Positions 20,272-27,977 of a stretch of DNA of 64,000 nucleotides are shown here, piece after piece. The position numbers and the translations under genes are program-made. Every line of letters begins with the position of its first letter. The first letter of the stretch is position 1. The notes beneath the pieces are model-generated. The model searched no databases. It saw nothing but the letters and a program-made list of their open reading frames with translations, and was not told where the DNA came from. This DNA comes from Komagataella phaffii GS115 (lineage: Eukaryota > Ascomycota > Pichiomycetes > Pichiales > Pichiaceae): positions 2,108,001-2,172,000 of the forward strand of contig NC_012964.1 of NCBI RefSeq assembly GCF_000027005.1, written 5' to 3'.

Positions 20272-20898
20272 TTAAGAAAGGTCCGTATCGCATGTACATT
20301 CACCTTCACAGAGCAGGCACCTTCCATAAATAATAGCATTTACATTTTTGGAATGGCCTTTTAGATTGGCAGCACGAGGTATAACTCCTATTTTATTGAA
20401 TCCCAATTTGTCCCAAATTCTACAGCTGGCTGTGTTAGATTCAAAGACCAAATTGAAAATGGAGTAGCTATACCCCAATTTCGGAGCCCATTTAAGGTAA
20501 ACTTTGCCCATTTTGCTTCCCAGACCTTCTCCTCTGGCTGAAGGGTGGACCAAAAATCCTCCATTACATATATGCGAACATCTGCCCACGTAGTTAGGTT
20601 TGATGTAAAAGCTTCCCAGAAAGATCTTTGAGAAGTCCTCAATTGTTTTGAGCGATTCGATTGAAGCATCATGGAAATCACCTCTCAGGGCCACCGCTAC
20701 AAAGTTAGGAGCGTAATAGTTGAAAAATTGTTGGTCGTCCAGGGGCTCCTTTTGGGGATATGTGTCACCCTGTTCAACCTCGTAGTTTAACAAGTGATGG
20801 ATCTGTTGTAGAAGCCTCTTTGGTACCTGAGCCGAAGATTGGAAGGGATATACTGTGATCGAGGGGGTTATTAGTTCAGGATCTAGAGTAGAACTCAT
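20272..20898 (-). CDS. Mpr1-like GNAT N-acetyltransferase
   Basis: The product resembles Mpr1 of S. cerevisiae Sigma1278b, which acetylates azetidine-2-carboxylate and proline-derived pyrroline-5-carboxylate/GSA and lowers oxidative stress. From the ATG at 20898 it has 208 residues (a longer frame opens with GTG at 20925, not used); Mpr1 is 229. Shared landmarks are Y-E-V-E-Q-G-D-T-Y-P, L-G-S-F-Y-I-K-P-N-Y, R-C-S-H-I-C-N-G-G-F-L-V, the acetyl-CoA loop R-G-E-G-L-G-S, Y-L-K-W-A-P-K-L-G-Y-S-Y-S-I-F-N-L-V-F and I-W-D-K-L-G-F. It is also clearly paralogous to the GNAT half of the adjacent SPT10, from which it is separated by 195 bases, but lacks the zinc finger. The C-terminus has a small Cys cluster (C-x2-C-x3-C-x-C). 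Acetyltransferase activity is likely; the substrate is inferred. Confidence 0.82.
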   Translation of the reverse strand: MSSTLDPELITPSITVYPFQSSAQVPKRLLQQIHHLLNYEVEQGDTYPQKEPLDDQQFFNYYAPNFVAVALRGDFHDASIESLKTIEDFSKIFLGSFYIKPNYVGRCSHICNGGFLVHPSARGEGLGSKMGKVYLKWAPKLGYSYSIFNLVFESNTASCRIWDKLGFNKIGVIPRAANLKGHSKNVNAIIYGRCLLCEGECTCDTDLS

Positions 20899-21255
20899 TT
20901 GGTAGATTTTGGGTAGATCGCCCACACCTGCGAATTATATGGGGAGGGAGGGATTTTTCCAAAATGAGATGGCTCCAAAAAAACAGTCATGAAGTGTCAT
21001 AGATAAGAGATAACGAAGGCATTAAAAACCTGACCCTGAATATAAGTATGAGTTTCAAGTATATGAGAATACTGTGTAATTCAAAGGAGCATATTCCAAA
21101 CTTTTGTAAGCTCTGATGAGAGGCAAAAGATGAACGATCTATTGGGGTTAACTGCCTAGTGATGAAGAATAAATTAGAAATAGCGCAACAACCGGTGTTT
21201 CGGCTTGAAAAAGTATGAGTAAAATAACGGTATCATCTTGATGTAGTTATGGCTC
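20899..21255. other. Gene-free interval upstream of the Mpr1-like gene
   Basis: This holds the promoter of the Mpr1-like gene and the 3' flank of the next minus-strand gene. I see no RNA gene or repeat. Confidence 0.5.
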
Positions 21256-21567
21256 CTATTGAATCTTTCGACATTCAAAATAAGTGGCATTGACATTGTC
21301 CGGCAAAGAGCAGAAATAATCAAATTTCTGCATTTTCTTGAACAGTTCAACACAGTTGAACCCTAATTTTATACAGGACTGGCCACCTGTTTCATTGCTT
21401 CTACATATCAGCGATTCATTGGAACCTTTCTGTCCGTCGATGGTGTACATGGCTAATGGTTTTTGGGCAACAAATGATTGCAATGACTCCTGATTCTGAG
21501 GCTCTTGTTTGGACAGGAGTTCATCGGGTGGAGTGGCCATTGTGCTAGACTTCTTAAACCAAGACAT
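21256..21567 (-). CDS. Small Cys-containing protein of unknown function
   Basis: I do not recognise this 103-residue protein. It starts at an ATG (21567; another at residue 10). The N-terminal half is polar (P, Q, S, E). The C-terminal half has five Cys (L-I-C-R, Q-S-C-I, F-N-C-V, Y-F-C-S, F-E-C-R) separated by hydrophobic residues, suggesting a small disulfide- or metal-stabilised fold; spacing does not fit the twin CX9C pattern. No signal peptide or membrane segment is seen. It is divergent from PTH1 with 156 bases between starts, so the two probably share a promoter. The open frame and its ordered C-terminus argue for a real gene, but it could be spurious. Confidence 0.55.
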   Translation of the reverse strand: MSWFKKSSTMATPPDELLSKQEPQNQESLQSFVAQKPLAMYTIDGQKGSNESLICRSNETGGQSCIKLGFNCVELFKKMQKFDYFCSLPDNVNATYFECRKIQ

Positions 21568-21723
21568 TGTTGATGTTAAAAATACTGGGTCGTAATTGCT
21601 GTCTGTTTTAAAGATGGGCAGAGAGAAGCTTTCAAATTATGCTTTTGAAGCAATTTAGTTTTTCATGGCGAAAGCAGATGAGATGTCAGCATTTTATTTT
21701 TATTCTCCCCCATCGCAAGATTT

Positions 21724-22365
21724 ATGCTGAGATCAATTGCAAGGCAACTACATACAATAAGTGTAGATAATGGCAAGCCTCCTCTGTTGGTTCTAGCGTC
21801 TATTGGTAATCCCGAATCGTCATTTAGAGGCACTCGACACTCCATAGGACACCATATTCTCAATAGATTGAAACAAATCTATCAGGCAGATGAGCAGTTG
21901 ACGATCGACAAAAACAAGTTCTACTACAATAGACGGGAAGAGCCACAAGTGCTCTTTTACCAGAGCAACTCCCTCATGAATTTATCAGGGAAGCCCATAT
22001 CAAAAGCTTTCAAATCTGTGCATAAGTGGACGGATGAGTACAACCCAGTATTAGTCATACTGCATGATGAACTGGATTGTCCGGTTGGAAAATTCAAAAC
22101 TAGAAGGCAAATGTCTTCTCATAGGGGTCATAACGGTCTAAGATCCATAAACCAACACATGGGAGGCGGGTTTACGACTATATCAATTGGAATAGATAGG
22201 CCTGAAAGCAAGAGCTCAAATGCGGTCGCAAGTTATGTCCTTGCTAAAGTTCCTCCACATGACTTGGAACGCATAGATAGAACAATTCCTTCAATTCAGA
22301 AGACAGTAGAAGACATGAAGTTGGGAAAATTGATCTTCGATACGAATCCCAATTATAAAGGGTAG
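21724..22365 (+). CDS. PTH1: Peptidyl-tRNA hydrolase 1
   Basis: This enzyme cleaves peptidyl-tRNA released by stalled ribosomes; the yeast Pth1 enzyme acts in mitochondria. It has 213 residues. Family residues are present: the N-terminal A-S-I-G-N-P-E with F-R-G-T-R-H-S-I-G-H containing the catalytic His, the S-L-M-N-L-S-G-K Asn that binds the tRNA ester, and H-D-E-L-D with the catalytic Asp. The later S-S-H-R-G-H-N-G-L-R-S-I motif is also intact. The N-terminus (M-L-R-S-I-A-R-Q-L-H) is basic with hydroxylated residues and no acids, consistent with a short mitochondrial targeting signal. The start is the first ATG. Confidence 0.95.
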   Translation: MLRSIARQLHTISVDNGKPPLLVLASIGNPESSFRGTRHSIGHHILNRLKQIYQADEQLTIDKNKFYYNRREEPQVLFYQSNSLMNLSGKPISKAFKSVHKWTDEYNPVLVILHDELDCPVGKFKTRRQMSSHRGHNGLRSINQHMGGGFTTISIGIDRPESKSSNAVASYVLAKVPPHDLERIDRTIPSIQKTVEDMKLGKLIFDTNPNYKG

Positions 22366-22669
22366 GGGGGTGGAACACTACAGGTATAGATATAGTAGTA
22401 TAGTAGCATAATAAACGCCAGTGAAAGTACGTGTGCTTTGACAAATGTAAGAGCCCTGAGATAGAGATTCCACAGGTACAAGAGTAAACCAGGGTAAATT
22501 GTCAAACTCAAGTATGACTCCTCACCTTATCCTTGGAACTTTTTTCAATCATCTCATCTATGCCGCGTGTGGGTAGTTTTCAGATGTCTGTTAGATCTTC
22601 GCAACTGTGGCATTTATAATCATTCCATCTTAGCCTTTTTCTTTTCTTTTCTTTTCAGAAATACATACT
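22366..22669. other. PTH1-CYS4 intergenic region
   Basis: A 304-base interval with the CYS4 promoter. A run of four CTTTT units ends at about 22658, just before the ATG; it looks like a pyrimidine-rich leader. I see no gene. Confidence 0.5.
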
Positions 22670-24175
22670 ATGTCAGACAACAACCAACCTTTGCCACCGG
22701 TTTCCAACTCCATTCTGGAGCACATTGGAAAGACTCCACTTGTTAAACTTAACAGAATACCCAAAATTCTTAATTTGAAACCACAGGTTTATGCTAAAGT
22801 TGAACTGTTCAACTCAGGTGGTTCCATCAAGGACCGTATTGCTCTGAGAATGGTTGAGCAAGCTGAGAAAGAGGGTAGAATCAAGCCAGGGTACACGCTA
22901 ATTGAGCCAACGTCAGGTAACACTGGTATTGGTCTGGCATTAGTAGGTGCAGTCAAGGGCTACAGAACTATTATCACTCTTCCAGAGAAAATGTCTAATG
23001 AAAAAGTTGCTGTGCTGAAAGCTCTCGGGGCTGAAATTATAAGAACTCCAACCGAGGCTGCTTGGGATTCCCCAGAGTCTCACATTGGTGTTGCAAGAAG
23101 GTTGGAGAAAGAAATTCCAAATGCTGTAATCTTAGACCAGTATGGTAATGTTAACAATCCAGATGCCCATTTCTACACCACTGGTGCGGAAATCTGGGAT
23201 CAGACTAATGGTAAAGTTACCCACGTTGTTGCTGGTGCAGGAACTGGAGGTACGATTACAGGTATTGCCAAATTTTTGAAGTCTAAAAACCCTAATATTC
23301 AAATTATCGGTGCTGATCCTCATGGTTCCATTCTAGCTCTTCCTGAATCATTGAACACTAGTAATGAGCAATACAAAGTTGAAGGTATTGGGTATGACTT
23401 TATCCCAGAAGTTTTGGATAGAGAAATTGTGGACACTTGGTACAAAACAGATGATAAGGATTCCTTCAAGCTGGCCAGGCAATTGATTTCTGAAGAAGGA
23501 ATTCTAGTTGGAGGATCTTCCGGCTCTGCGCTTTCTGCTGCTGTTAAAATAATCAATGATGCCAAGCTTGATGAAAGTGCTGTAGTTGTTGTCGTTTGTC
23601 CAGACAGTATCAGATCTTATCTAACCAAGTTCGCTGATGATGACTGGATGAAACTCAATGGATTCACTGAAGACGAGCCTGCACCTCTCAAAAGGAAGTC
23701 CAGCTTTTCAAAGGACACTCTGTCGTCCTATACGATCAAAGATTTGGCGCTCAAACCTGTGGTCTCTGTCACCATTGACGATTCAATTGAATCCACAATT
23801 AATATCCTTCAAACCAAGGGTTTTGATCAGTTACCAGTGTTGAAGAACGATAAGCTTGCTGGTATTGTCACTCTGTCTCAATTGTTACGATTACTTTCTA
23901 ATAAGAAGATTCATCTTACTTCCAAGGTAGAATCTGCCTACTTTGATTTTTCCAAGCTTGAAAACTTTGAAAAATCTTACAACATTAACAAGGAGTCAAC
24001 AAACAAGAGAAGAGAATACCAGAAGATCACTACTAGCACCACGCTGGCCAAATTGAACAAGTTTTTTGAGACCAGTTCAGCTGCTATAGTAGAAAATGAT
24101 AAGGGTCAACCGATCCACATCGTTTCCAAGGTTGATCTGCTTTCTTTCTTAGCCTCCAAAGGAGAGTTTAATTAA
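22670..24175 (+). CDS. CYS4: Cystathionine beta-synthase
   Basis: This PLP enzyme condenses homocysteine and serine to cystathionine, the first step of transsulfuration. At 501 residues it is close to S. cerevisiae Cys4 (507). The PLP lysine is Lys54 in G-G-S-I-K-D-R-I-A, with the substrate loop E-P-T-S-G-N-T-G-I-G at 79-88 and a glycine-rich phosphate loop G-A-G-T-G-G-T-I-T-G-I. As in other yeasts, the heme-binding N-terminal extension of animal enzymes is absent. The C-terminal 150 residues form a Bateman pair of CBS domains (one carries D-Q-L-P-V-L-K-N-D-K-L-A-G-I-V-T), which has a regulatory role in the family. MET13 in the same window feeds the same homocysteine pool, but the genes are 17 kb apart and not obviously co-regulated. 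Confidence 0.97.
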   Translation: MSDNNQPLPPVSNSILEHIGKTPLVKLNRIPKILNLKPQVYAKVELFNSGGSIKDRIALRMVEQAEKEGRIKPGYTLIEPTSGNTGIGLALVGAVKGYRTIITLPEKMSNEKVAVLKALGAEIIRTPTEAAWDSPESHIGVARRLEKEIPNAVILDQYGNVNNPDAHFYTTGAEIWDQTNGKVTHVVAGAGTGGTITGIAKFLKSKNPNIQIIGADPHGSILALPESLNTSNEQYKVEGIGYDFIPEVLDREIVDTWYKTDDKDSFKLARQLISEEGILVGGSSGSALSAAVKIINDAKLDESAVVVVVCPDSIRSYLTKFADDDWMKLNGFTEDEPAPLKRKSSFSKDTLSSYTIKDLALKPVVSVTIDDSIESTINILQTKGFDQLPVLKNDKLAGIVTLSQLLRLLSNKKIHLTSKVESAYFDFSKLENFEKSYNINKESTNKRREYQKITTSTTLAKLNKFFETSSAAIVENDKGQPIHIVSKVDLLSFLASKGEFN

Positions 24176-24340
24176 TATGTAAACTATGCAGAATTTTAGA
24201 AAAGATATTTCCGTGCCTGCGTACCATCTAGGCATACACTATCTATTCCGTACTTCGTATTGCCTCCACCTTTACACCTCAATGCGATCTAGTTCGAGAA
24301 ATTTCATTCATGAGCAGGCCTTTTACAAACTCCTCAAGAA

Positions 24341-24700
24341 ATGTTTGCTAGGTCCTTCTTCTTTCAATCCAGAACCCTTGGAACGAGGCTCACAGCTCTA
24401 AGATTCCAGTCTTCAGCAGCTAATAAGCGCTTGCAGGAGCTAGTGGAGAAAATGGACCAACATCCACAATGCAAGGAAGCATTAGCAAGAGTCGGAAATA
24501 TCATTAAAGAAAAGGGATATGGAGCTACTGACCCAAAGAAATTGTCCTCAATTTCCACGCAGTTGAAGTTTTTAATGGATAAAGACATAAGGGAATCCTT
24601 GGGAAATTTCAAGAGAGAGCTGGATAATGCTGGAATCTCTCTTACTCCAGAAGATATTAAGAATTTTATGGGATTATACAAAGATAGATTGATTAAATAA
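24341..24700 (+). CDS. Small probable mitochondrial protein, unknown function
   Basis: This 119-residue protein has an N-terminus rich in Arg, Ser, Thr and Phe without acidic residues (M-F-A-R-S-F-F-F-Q-S-R-T-L-G-T-R), which looks like a mitochondrial presequence with a possible cleavage near R-F-Q-S-S-A. The mature part is predicted helical and charged (K-R-L-Q-E-L-V-E-K-M, L-K-F-L-M-D-K-D-I-R-E-S-L). I cannot name the family. It begins 165 bases after the CYS4 stop on the same strand and converges with DST1, whose stop is 41 bases beyond its own. A 71-codon frame starting at 24186 overlaps its 5' end and is not supported. Confidence 0.65.
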   Translation: MFARSFFFQSRTLGTRLTALRFQSSAANKRLQELVEKMDQHPQCKEALARVGNIIKEKGYGATDPKKLSSISTQLKFLMDKDIRESLGNFKRELDNAGISLTPEDIKNFMGLYKDRLIK

Positions 24701-24741
24701 AAAGTAAAGCATGGATTTGATCTAAAGATGAAGAAGGTGGT

Positions 24742-25599
24742 TCAACTAAACTTCCACCTATTACCACAGTTCTCACATTTACAAAAGGTGGTCAACGGTT
24801 CATCAGCCGACCTTGTCTGTTTCTGGAAGTAACTGACCTTCCTTTGCTTACACTTACCACACTCAAATCTATCTGTAACAGAGTTATTCTCCGTGGCGCC
24901 TTGAGCGTCAAATAAGTTCTTCTTGTATATTTCCTCCATTTCCTTTTTGAGAGAATCGGGAGCTAACTCTTGGGCAGACATGGTCACTAGTTTGGATGGG
25001 ATTATTTCGTGATCTAGAATAGACCTTCGAAGAGTTGGATTGTTCTTATTCTTCAAATTCATTATTAATGACCGTAATTTGTTTCTATAGGTATCATCAA
25101 CGGTAAAATTGACAGCTTTGAAACACTGTTTCTCAATATCCTTGACTAACTCAAAGATCTTGCTAGGCTGTTCATCAGAATCCATAGCCAATGCTGTGTA
25201 TATGGCGCTAATAGATCCGTTACGAGTCTTGTTCTCGTAGATCTCAACTTTGACCCCGTCATTCTTTGGAGTTCTTGGTCCTTTACTGACAAACCTCTCA
25301 TTCGTCGTTGTACTGGTCGTACTCTTAGCAGGACTACCCGCTGAACTAACTGCTTTCTTTTTCTTTTCTTGAGATACGCCATCCTTCCAGGTCTTTATAA
25401 TCTTCTTAACTAAGGTTCCAACCTCAGGATTTGCGTGAGACCTGAGCCTATTCACTGTGACACCAACTTTGGTCTCCCTCAAAACTTTCTCCGTGGGAAC
25501 AACATCCGTCTGCAAAAGTGTTAAAAGCCTTATTATCTGGGAATCACTTTCGGCCTTTTCAAGGTCTTTCATCACAGTGACGATCTCTTTTGCGTCCAT
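24742..25599 (-). CDS. DST1: Transcription elongation factor TFIIS
   Basis: This factor stimulates RNA polymerase II to cleave backtracked transcripts. The chosen ATG at 25599 gives 285 residues (S. cerevisiae 309). An upstream in-frame ATG at 25731 would add a 44-residue hydrophobic/basic extension not typical of TFIIS, so it is rejected. Domain I (TFIIS N-terminal bundle) spans about 1-80, the Pol II-binding central domain about 120-230 (T-D-T-like Y-R-N-K-L-R-S-L-I-M-N-L-K), and the C-terminal zinc ribbon carries C-G-K-C, the catalytic acidic pair in R-S-A-D-E-P, and C-E-N-C-G-N-R-W. The gene is divergent from RNA15, with 197 bases between the two starts. Confidence 0.95.
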   Translation of the reverse strand: MDAKEIVTVMKDLEKAESDSQIIRLLTLLQTDVVPTEKVLRETKVGVTVNRLRSHANPEVGTLVKKIIKTWKDGVSQEKKKKAVSSAGSPAKSTTSTTTNERFVSKGPRTPKNDGVKVEIYENKTRNGSISAIYTALAMDSDEQPSKIFELVKDIEKQCFKAVNFTVDDTYRNKLRSLIMNLKNKNNPTLRRSILDHEIIPSKLVTMSAQELAPDSLKKEMEEIYKKNLFDAQGATENNSVTDRFECGKCKQRKVSYFQKQTRSADEPLTTFCKCENCGNRWKFS

Positions 25600-25796
25600 T
25601 TGGTGCTTCACCTCGGTTTTAGTAGATCCGCAGAATTTGATAGACTGAGCGCTTGTTAAAAGTATACGAGCGCGAAAGATTTTTAAACTCCTAGGAGGAG
25701 TCACGCTGGCTAGAAGGAGCACGAAAAACATGGTAGGGAACCAAGTTTTGAAAGGCGCTATTTCACTTTAATATCCTGAACTTCACAAGCCCTCTA

Positions 25797-26534
25797 ATGA
25801 ATCAACCGACAAAGGTGGTGTACCTTGGGTCACTTCCTTTTGATCAAACTGAACAGCAGGTGCTAGAAGTTGCAAGAAGTGTGGGGCCTGTAGTTGACTT
25901 CAAATTATTTTTTGATCAAGAAACTGGGAAACCGAAGGGCTATGCCTATGTGGAGTATCAAGACATGGAAACAGCTGCCAGCGCTGTCAGGAACTTGAAC
26001 AATTATACAATGGGAAACAGAAACATCAAATGCTCGTATTCAGGACGATTAAGCATCGAAGATAACATAGCAGAATCAGGCGATGGGATCAAACTACCTC
26101 CTTTACCTTTAGGAATTGACTTGATCGGTACTTCAGACCCGACAGAATTAACGTTTAAGGTGGTGGAGACTTTGGAGTATAATAAGCTCCTTTCTGTACT
26201 GAAGGAGGCTCGTTCAATGGCCAAGACGTCGCCGTTAGCGATGAAGAAACTTTTGGATGAAAACCCACAACTGGCCTACGCTCTGGTTCATGCTGGCAAT
26301 CTCACTCATAAGATGAGCCCAGATGATATAAATGCGGTTTTAGCTAAGCCGGTTGCAAATGGCGTACAGAATGCTGCTGCACAAGAGTTTGCAAGCCTTC
26401 CCCTTCAAGCACAGGAACAAATACGTGCAGTTTGCGCCTTGACACAGAATCAAATAGAGCAACTTCAGCCTTCCGAGAAGAACATGATTATACAGTTAAA
26501 GGAGAAATACTCAAACGTAGTTAATAATATATAG
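25797..26534 (+). CDS. RNA15: Rna15, CstF-64-type subunit of cleavage factor IA
   Basis: This is an RNA-binding subunit of the mRNA 3'-end cleavage/polyadenylation machinery, which recognises U/A-rich sites with Rna14. It has 245 residues (S. cerevisiae 296). The RRM is N-terminal (about 6-84): RNP2 V-V-Y-L-G-S-L and RNP1 K-G-Y-A-Y-V-E-Y, with A-A-S-A-V-R-N-L-N-N-Y matching Rna15 closely. The middle holds a hinge-like helix region that binds Rna14/Hrp1 in the family (about 120-185). The last 45 residues form the CstF-64 C-terminal three-helix bundle (Q-I-R-A-V-C-A-L-T-Q-N-Q-I-E-Q-L). The Asn/Gln-rich linker of the S. cerevisiae protein is missing, explaining the shorter length. The next gene is its paralog PTI1. 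Confidence 0.92.
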   Translation: MNQPTKVVYLGSLPFDQTEQQVLEVARSVGPVVDFKLFFDQETGKPKGYAYVEYQDMETAASAVRNLNNYTMGNRNIKCSYSGRLSIEDNIAESGDGIKLPPLPLGIDLIGTSDPTELTFKVVETLEYNKLLSVLKEARSMAKTSPLAMKKLLDENPQLAYALVHAGNLTHKMSPDDINAVLAKPVANGVQNAAAQEFASLPLQAQEQIRAVCALTQNQIEQLQPSEKNMIIQLKEKYSNVVNNI

Positions 26535-26684
26535 AGAGAGTTTACGATTGTAATCAGTATGTACTACGCCAATGCACTGCCCTTGTAGAAGTTTTCCTGC
26601 CACTGTCGTTCTCCTTCGAGCGTCCCATAGCTTAAATCCACCGCGAGGTGAACTTTTTGGTTTCATCATTCTCCCTAGCAGTGA

Positions 26685-27833
26685 ATGAGTTCTGTAGTTT
26701 ACCTGGGAGGTATCCCGTACCACTGGGATCTAGATACCATAAAAAGTGTTGTCTATGGAAGCGGCCGCATAGTCGATGTCAGATGTATGATGGATCATCC
26801 TGGAAAGAATAAAGGATTTTGCTTCGTAGAATACCAAACACCTGCAGAGGCAGAGAGGGCCGTCGATATCTTGGCAAGGATACACATTCAAGGGAATAAT
26901 CGTACACTGAGAGCAGAGTTATCAAAAGAAGGCTTGCGATTTGGTGCGGTGACCAAGTTGAAAGATGAGCTTATTCTTGATCGGAGTCATTTTCCTCCTA
27001 ATGTAACGCTACCACCTGAGATGACCTCCAATCCAAACGTCATGGGAAACTCAGCCATGAACGGTGGAGGAGGAATGCATGATAATGGCTTAGGTGGACT
27101 GGACCCATCAATGCTTCAACAATTAAGTGAATGGTCCCAAAATCCAGAAATTGCGAGTATAATACAACAACTCTCAAACAATGGAATGAACATTCAACAG
27201 ATATACCAAATGTTACAACAGTCGATCAACAAGCCTCCACAAGAGCAAATGCCTACGAACTTTGTTCAACCAATATCTGGTGCAAACATGGAAGGTGGTG
27301 CGGATGTCGTTCCTGAGTATCTATTGAGAGCTTCTGACCTTCTTGAACTCAATACCGCACTCCCGTTTAGAACCGACAGTGTAATTTCTGAAAATTGCTC
27401 TAAATTGACTCCGCCGGTATTCGTTCAATTGATCGCCAATTTGAAAAATGCCTTGAACAAAAACGCCTCCCTTGAAGATACCAAAAACCTTTTGCAGAAA
27501 TCACCCGACTCTGTAACTAATATTGCTCAAGCCTTACTTTTGATGGGCTTAATTGACGAATCAGTGATTCAATATATAACAACAAAGCAGCAACAACAAC
27601 AACAAAGTATATCGCCTCCTCCAGCGCAAACCCCAACCCCTGTTCTACCTACAGTTACTATACCACCACAATTTCAGGGTCTACAACAGCATACGGTTGA
27701 AAAATTATCCCAGCTTACTCCACAGGAAGCGGAGATGGTTGCCCAAGTCCTTCGATTTGCCCCATCCTACATCCAGACACTACCTCCTGATCAACGCCAA
27801 GTAGCTGAACAGATCAGAGCACAATACTTATAG
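26685..27833 (+). CDS. PTI1: Pti1-like, CstF-64-related CPF subunit
   Basis: S. cerevisiae Pti1 is a component of the cleavage and polyadenylation factor linked to 3'-end formation of mRNAs and snoRNAs. This 382-residue protein (Pti1 is 425) has an N-terminal RRM (about 3-82; V-V-Y-L-G-G-I, K-N-K-G-F-C-F-V-E-Y) with W-D-L-D-T-I-K-S-V-V-Y-G-S-G matching the Pti1 pattern W-x-x-D-x-I-x-S-V-V-x-G-S-G. The hinge domain is at about 210-295 (S-K-L-T-P-P-V-F-V-Q-L-I-A-N-L-K, then A-Q-A-L-L-L-M-G-L-I-D), followed by a Gln run of six, a Pro-rich linker and a CstF-64-type C-terminal bundle ending Q-R-Q-V-A-E-Q-I-R-A-Q-Y-L. It starts 150 bases after the RNA15 stop on the same strand. Rna15 is the alternative name, but the upstream gene fits that better. 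Confidence 0.85.
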   Translation: MSSVVYLGGIPYHWDLDTIKSVVYGSGRIVDVRCMMDHPGKNKGFCFVEYQTPAEAERAVDILARIHIQGNNRTLRAELSKEGLRFGAVTKLKDELILDRSHFPPNVTLPPEMTSNPNVMGNSAMNGGGGMHDNGLGGLDPSMLQQLSEWSQNPEIASIIQQLSNNGMNIQQIYQMLQQSINKPPQEQMPTNFVQPISGANMEGGADVVPEYLLRASDLLELNTALPFRTDSVISENCSKLTPPVFVQLIANLKNALNKNASLEDTKNLLQKSPDSVTNIAQALLLMGLIDESVIQYITTKQQQQQQSISPPPAQTPTPVLPTVTIPPQFQGLQQHTVEKLSQLTPQEAEMVAQVLRFAPSYIQTLPPDQRQVAEQIRAQYL

Positions 27834-27977
27834 ATTCATTGGATTAATTATGTAATATAGGAAATGTATCTCCTTGCGCGCGCTCGGTTCTGACATATTT
27901 ATAGCTATTTGAATAGTCTGTCTCACCCAGCGACTCTACCCTACTAACACGTAAGATAATTTCTGCTGAACGAACTG

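Noticed and set aside
22620..22665. CTTTT repeats ending in CAG before CYS4 as a 3' splice site
   Set aside because: No branch site or donor was found upstream in the 304-base interval.
24186..24401. 71-codon frame after CYS4
   Set aside because: It overlaps the 5' end of the presequence-bearing gene at 24341, which is the better model.
25600..25731. Upstream extension of DST1 to the ATG at 25731
   Set aside because: The added 44 residues are hydrophobic/basic and unlike any TFIIS N-terminus; they lie in the short promoter shared with RNA15.
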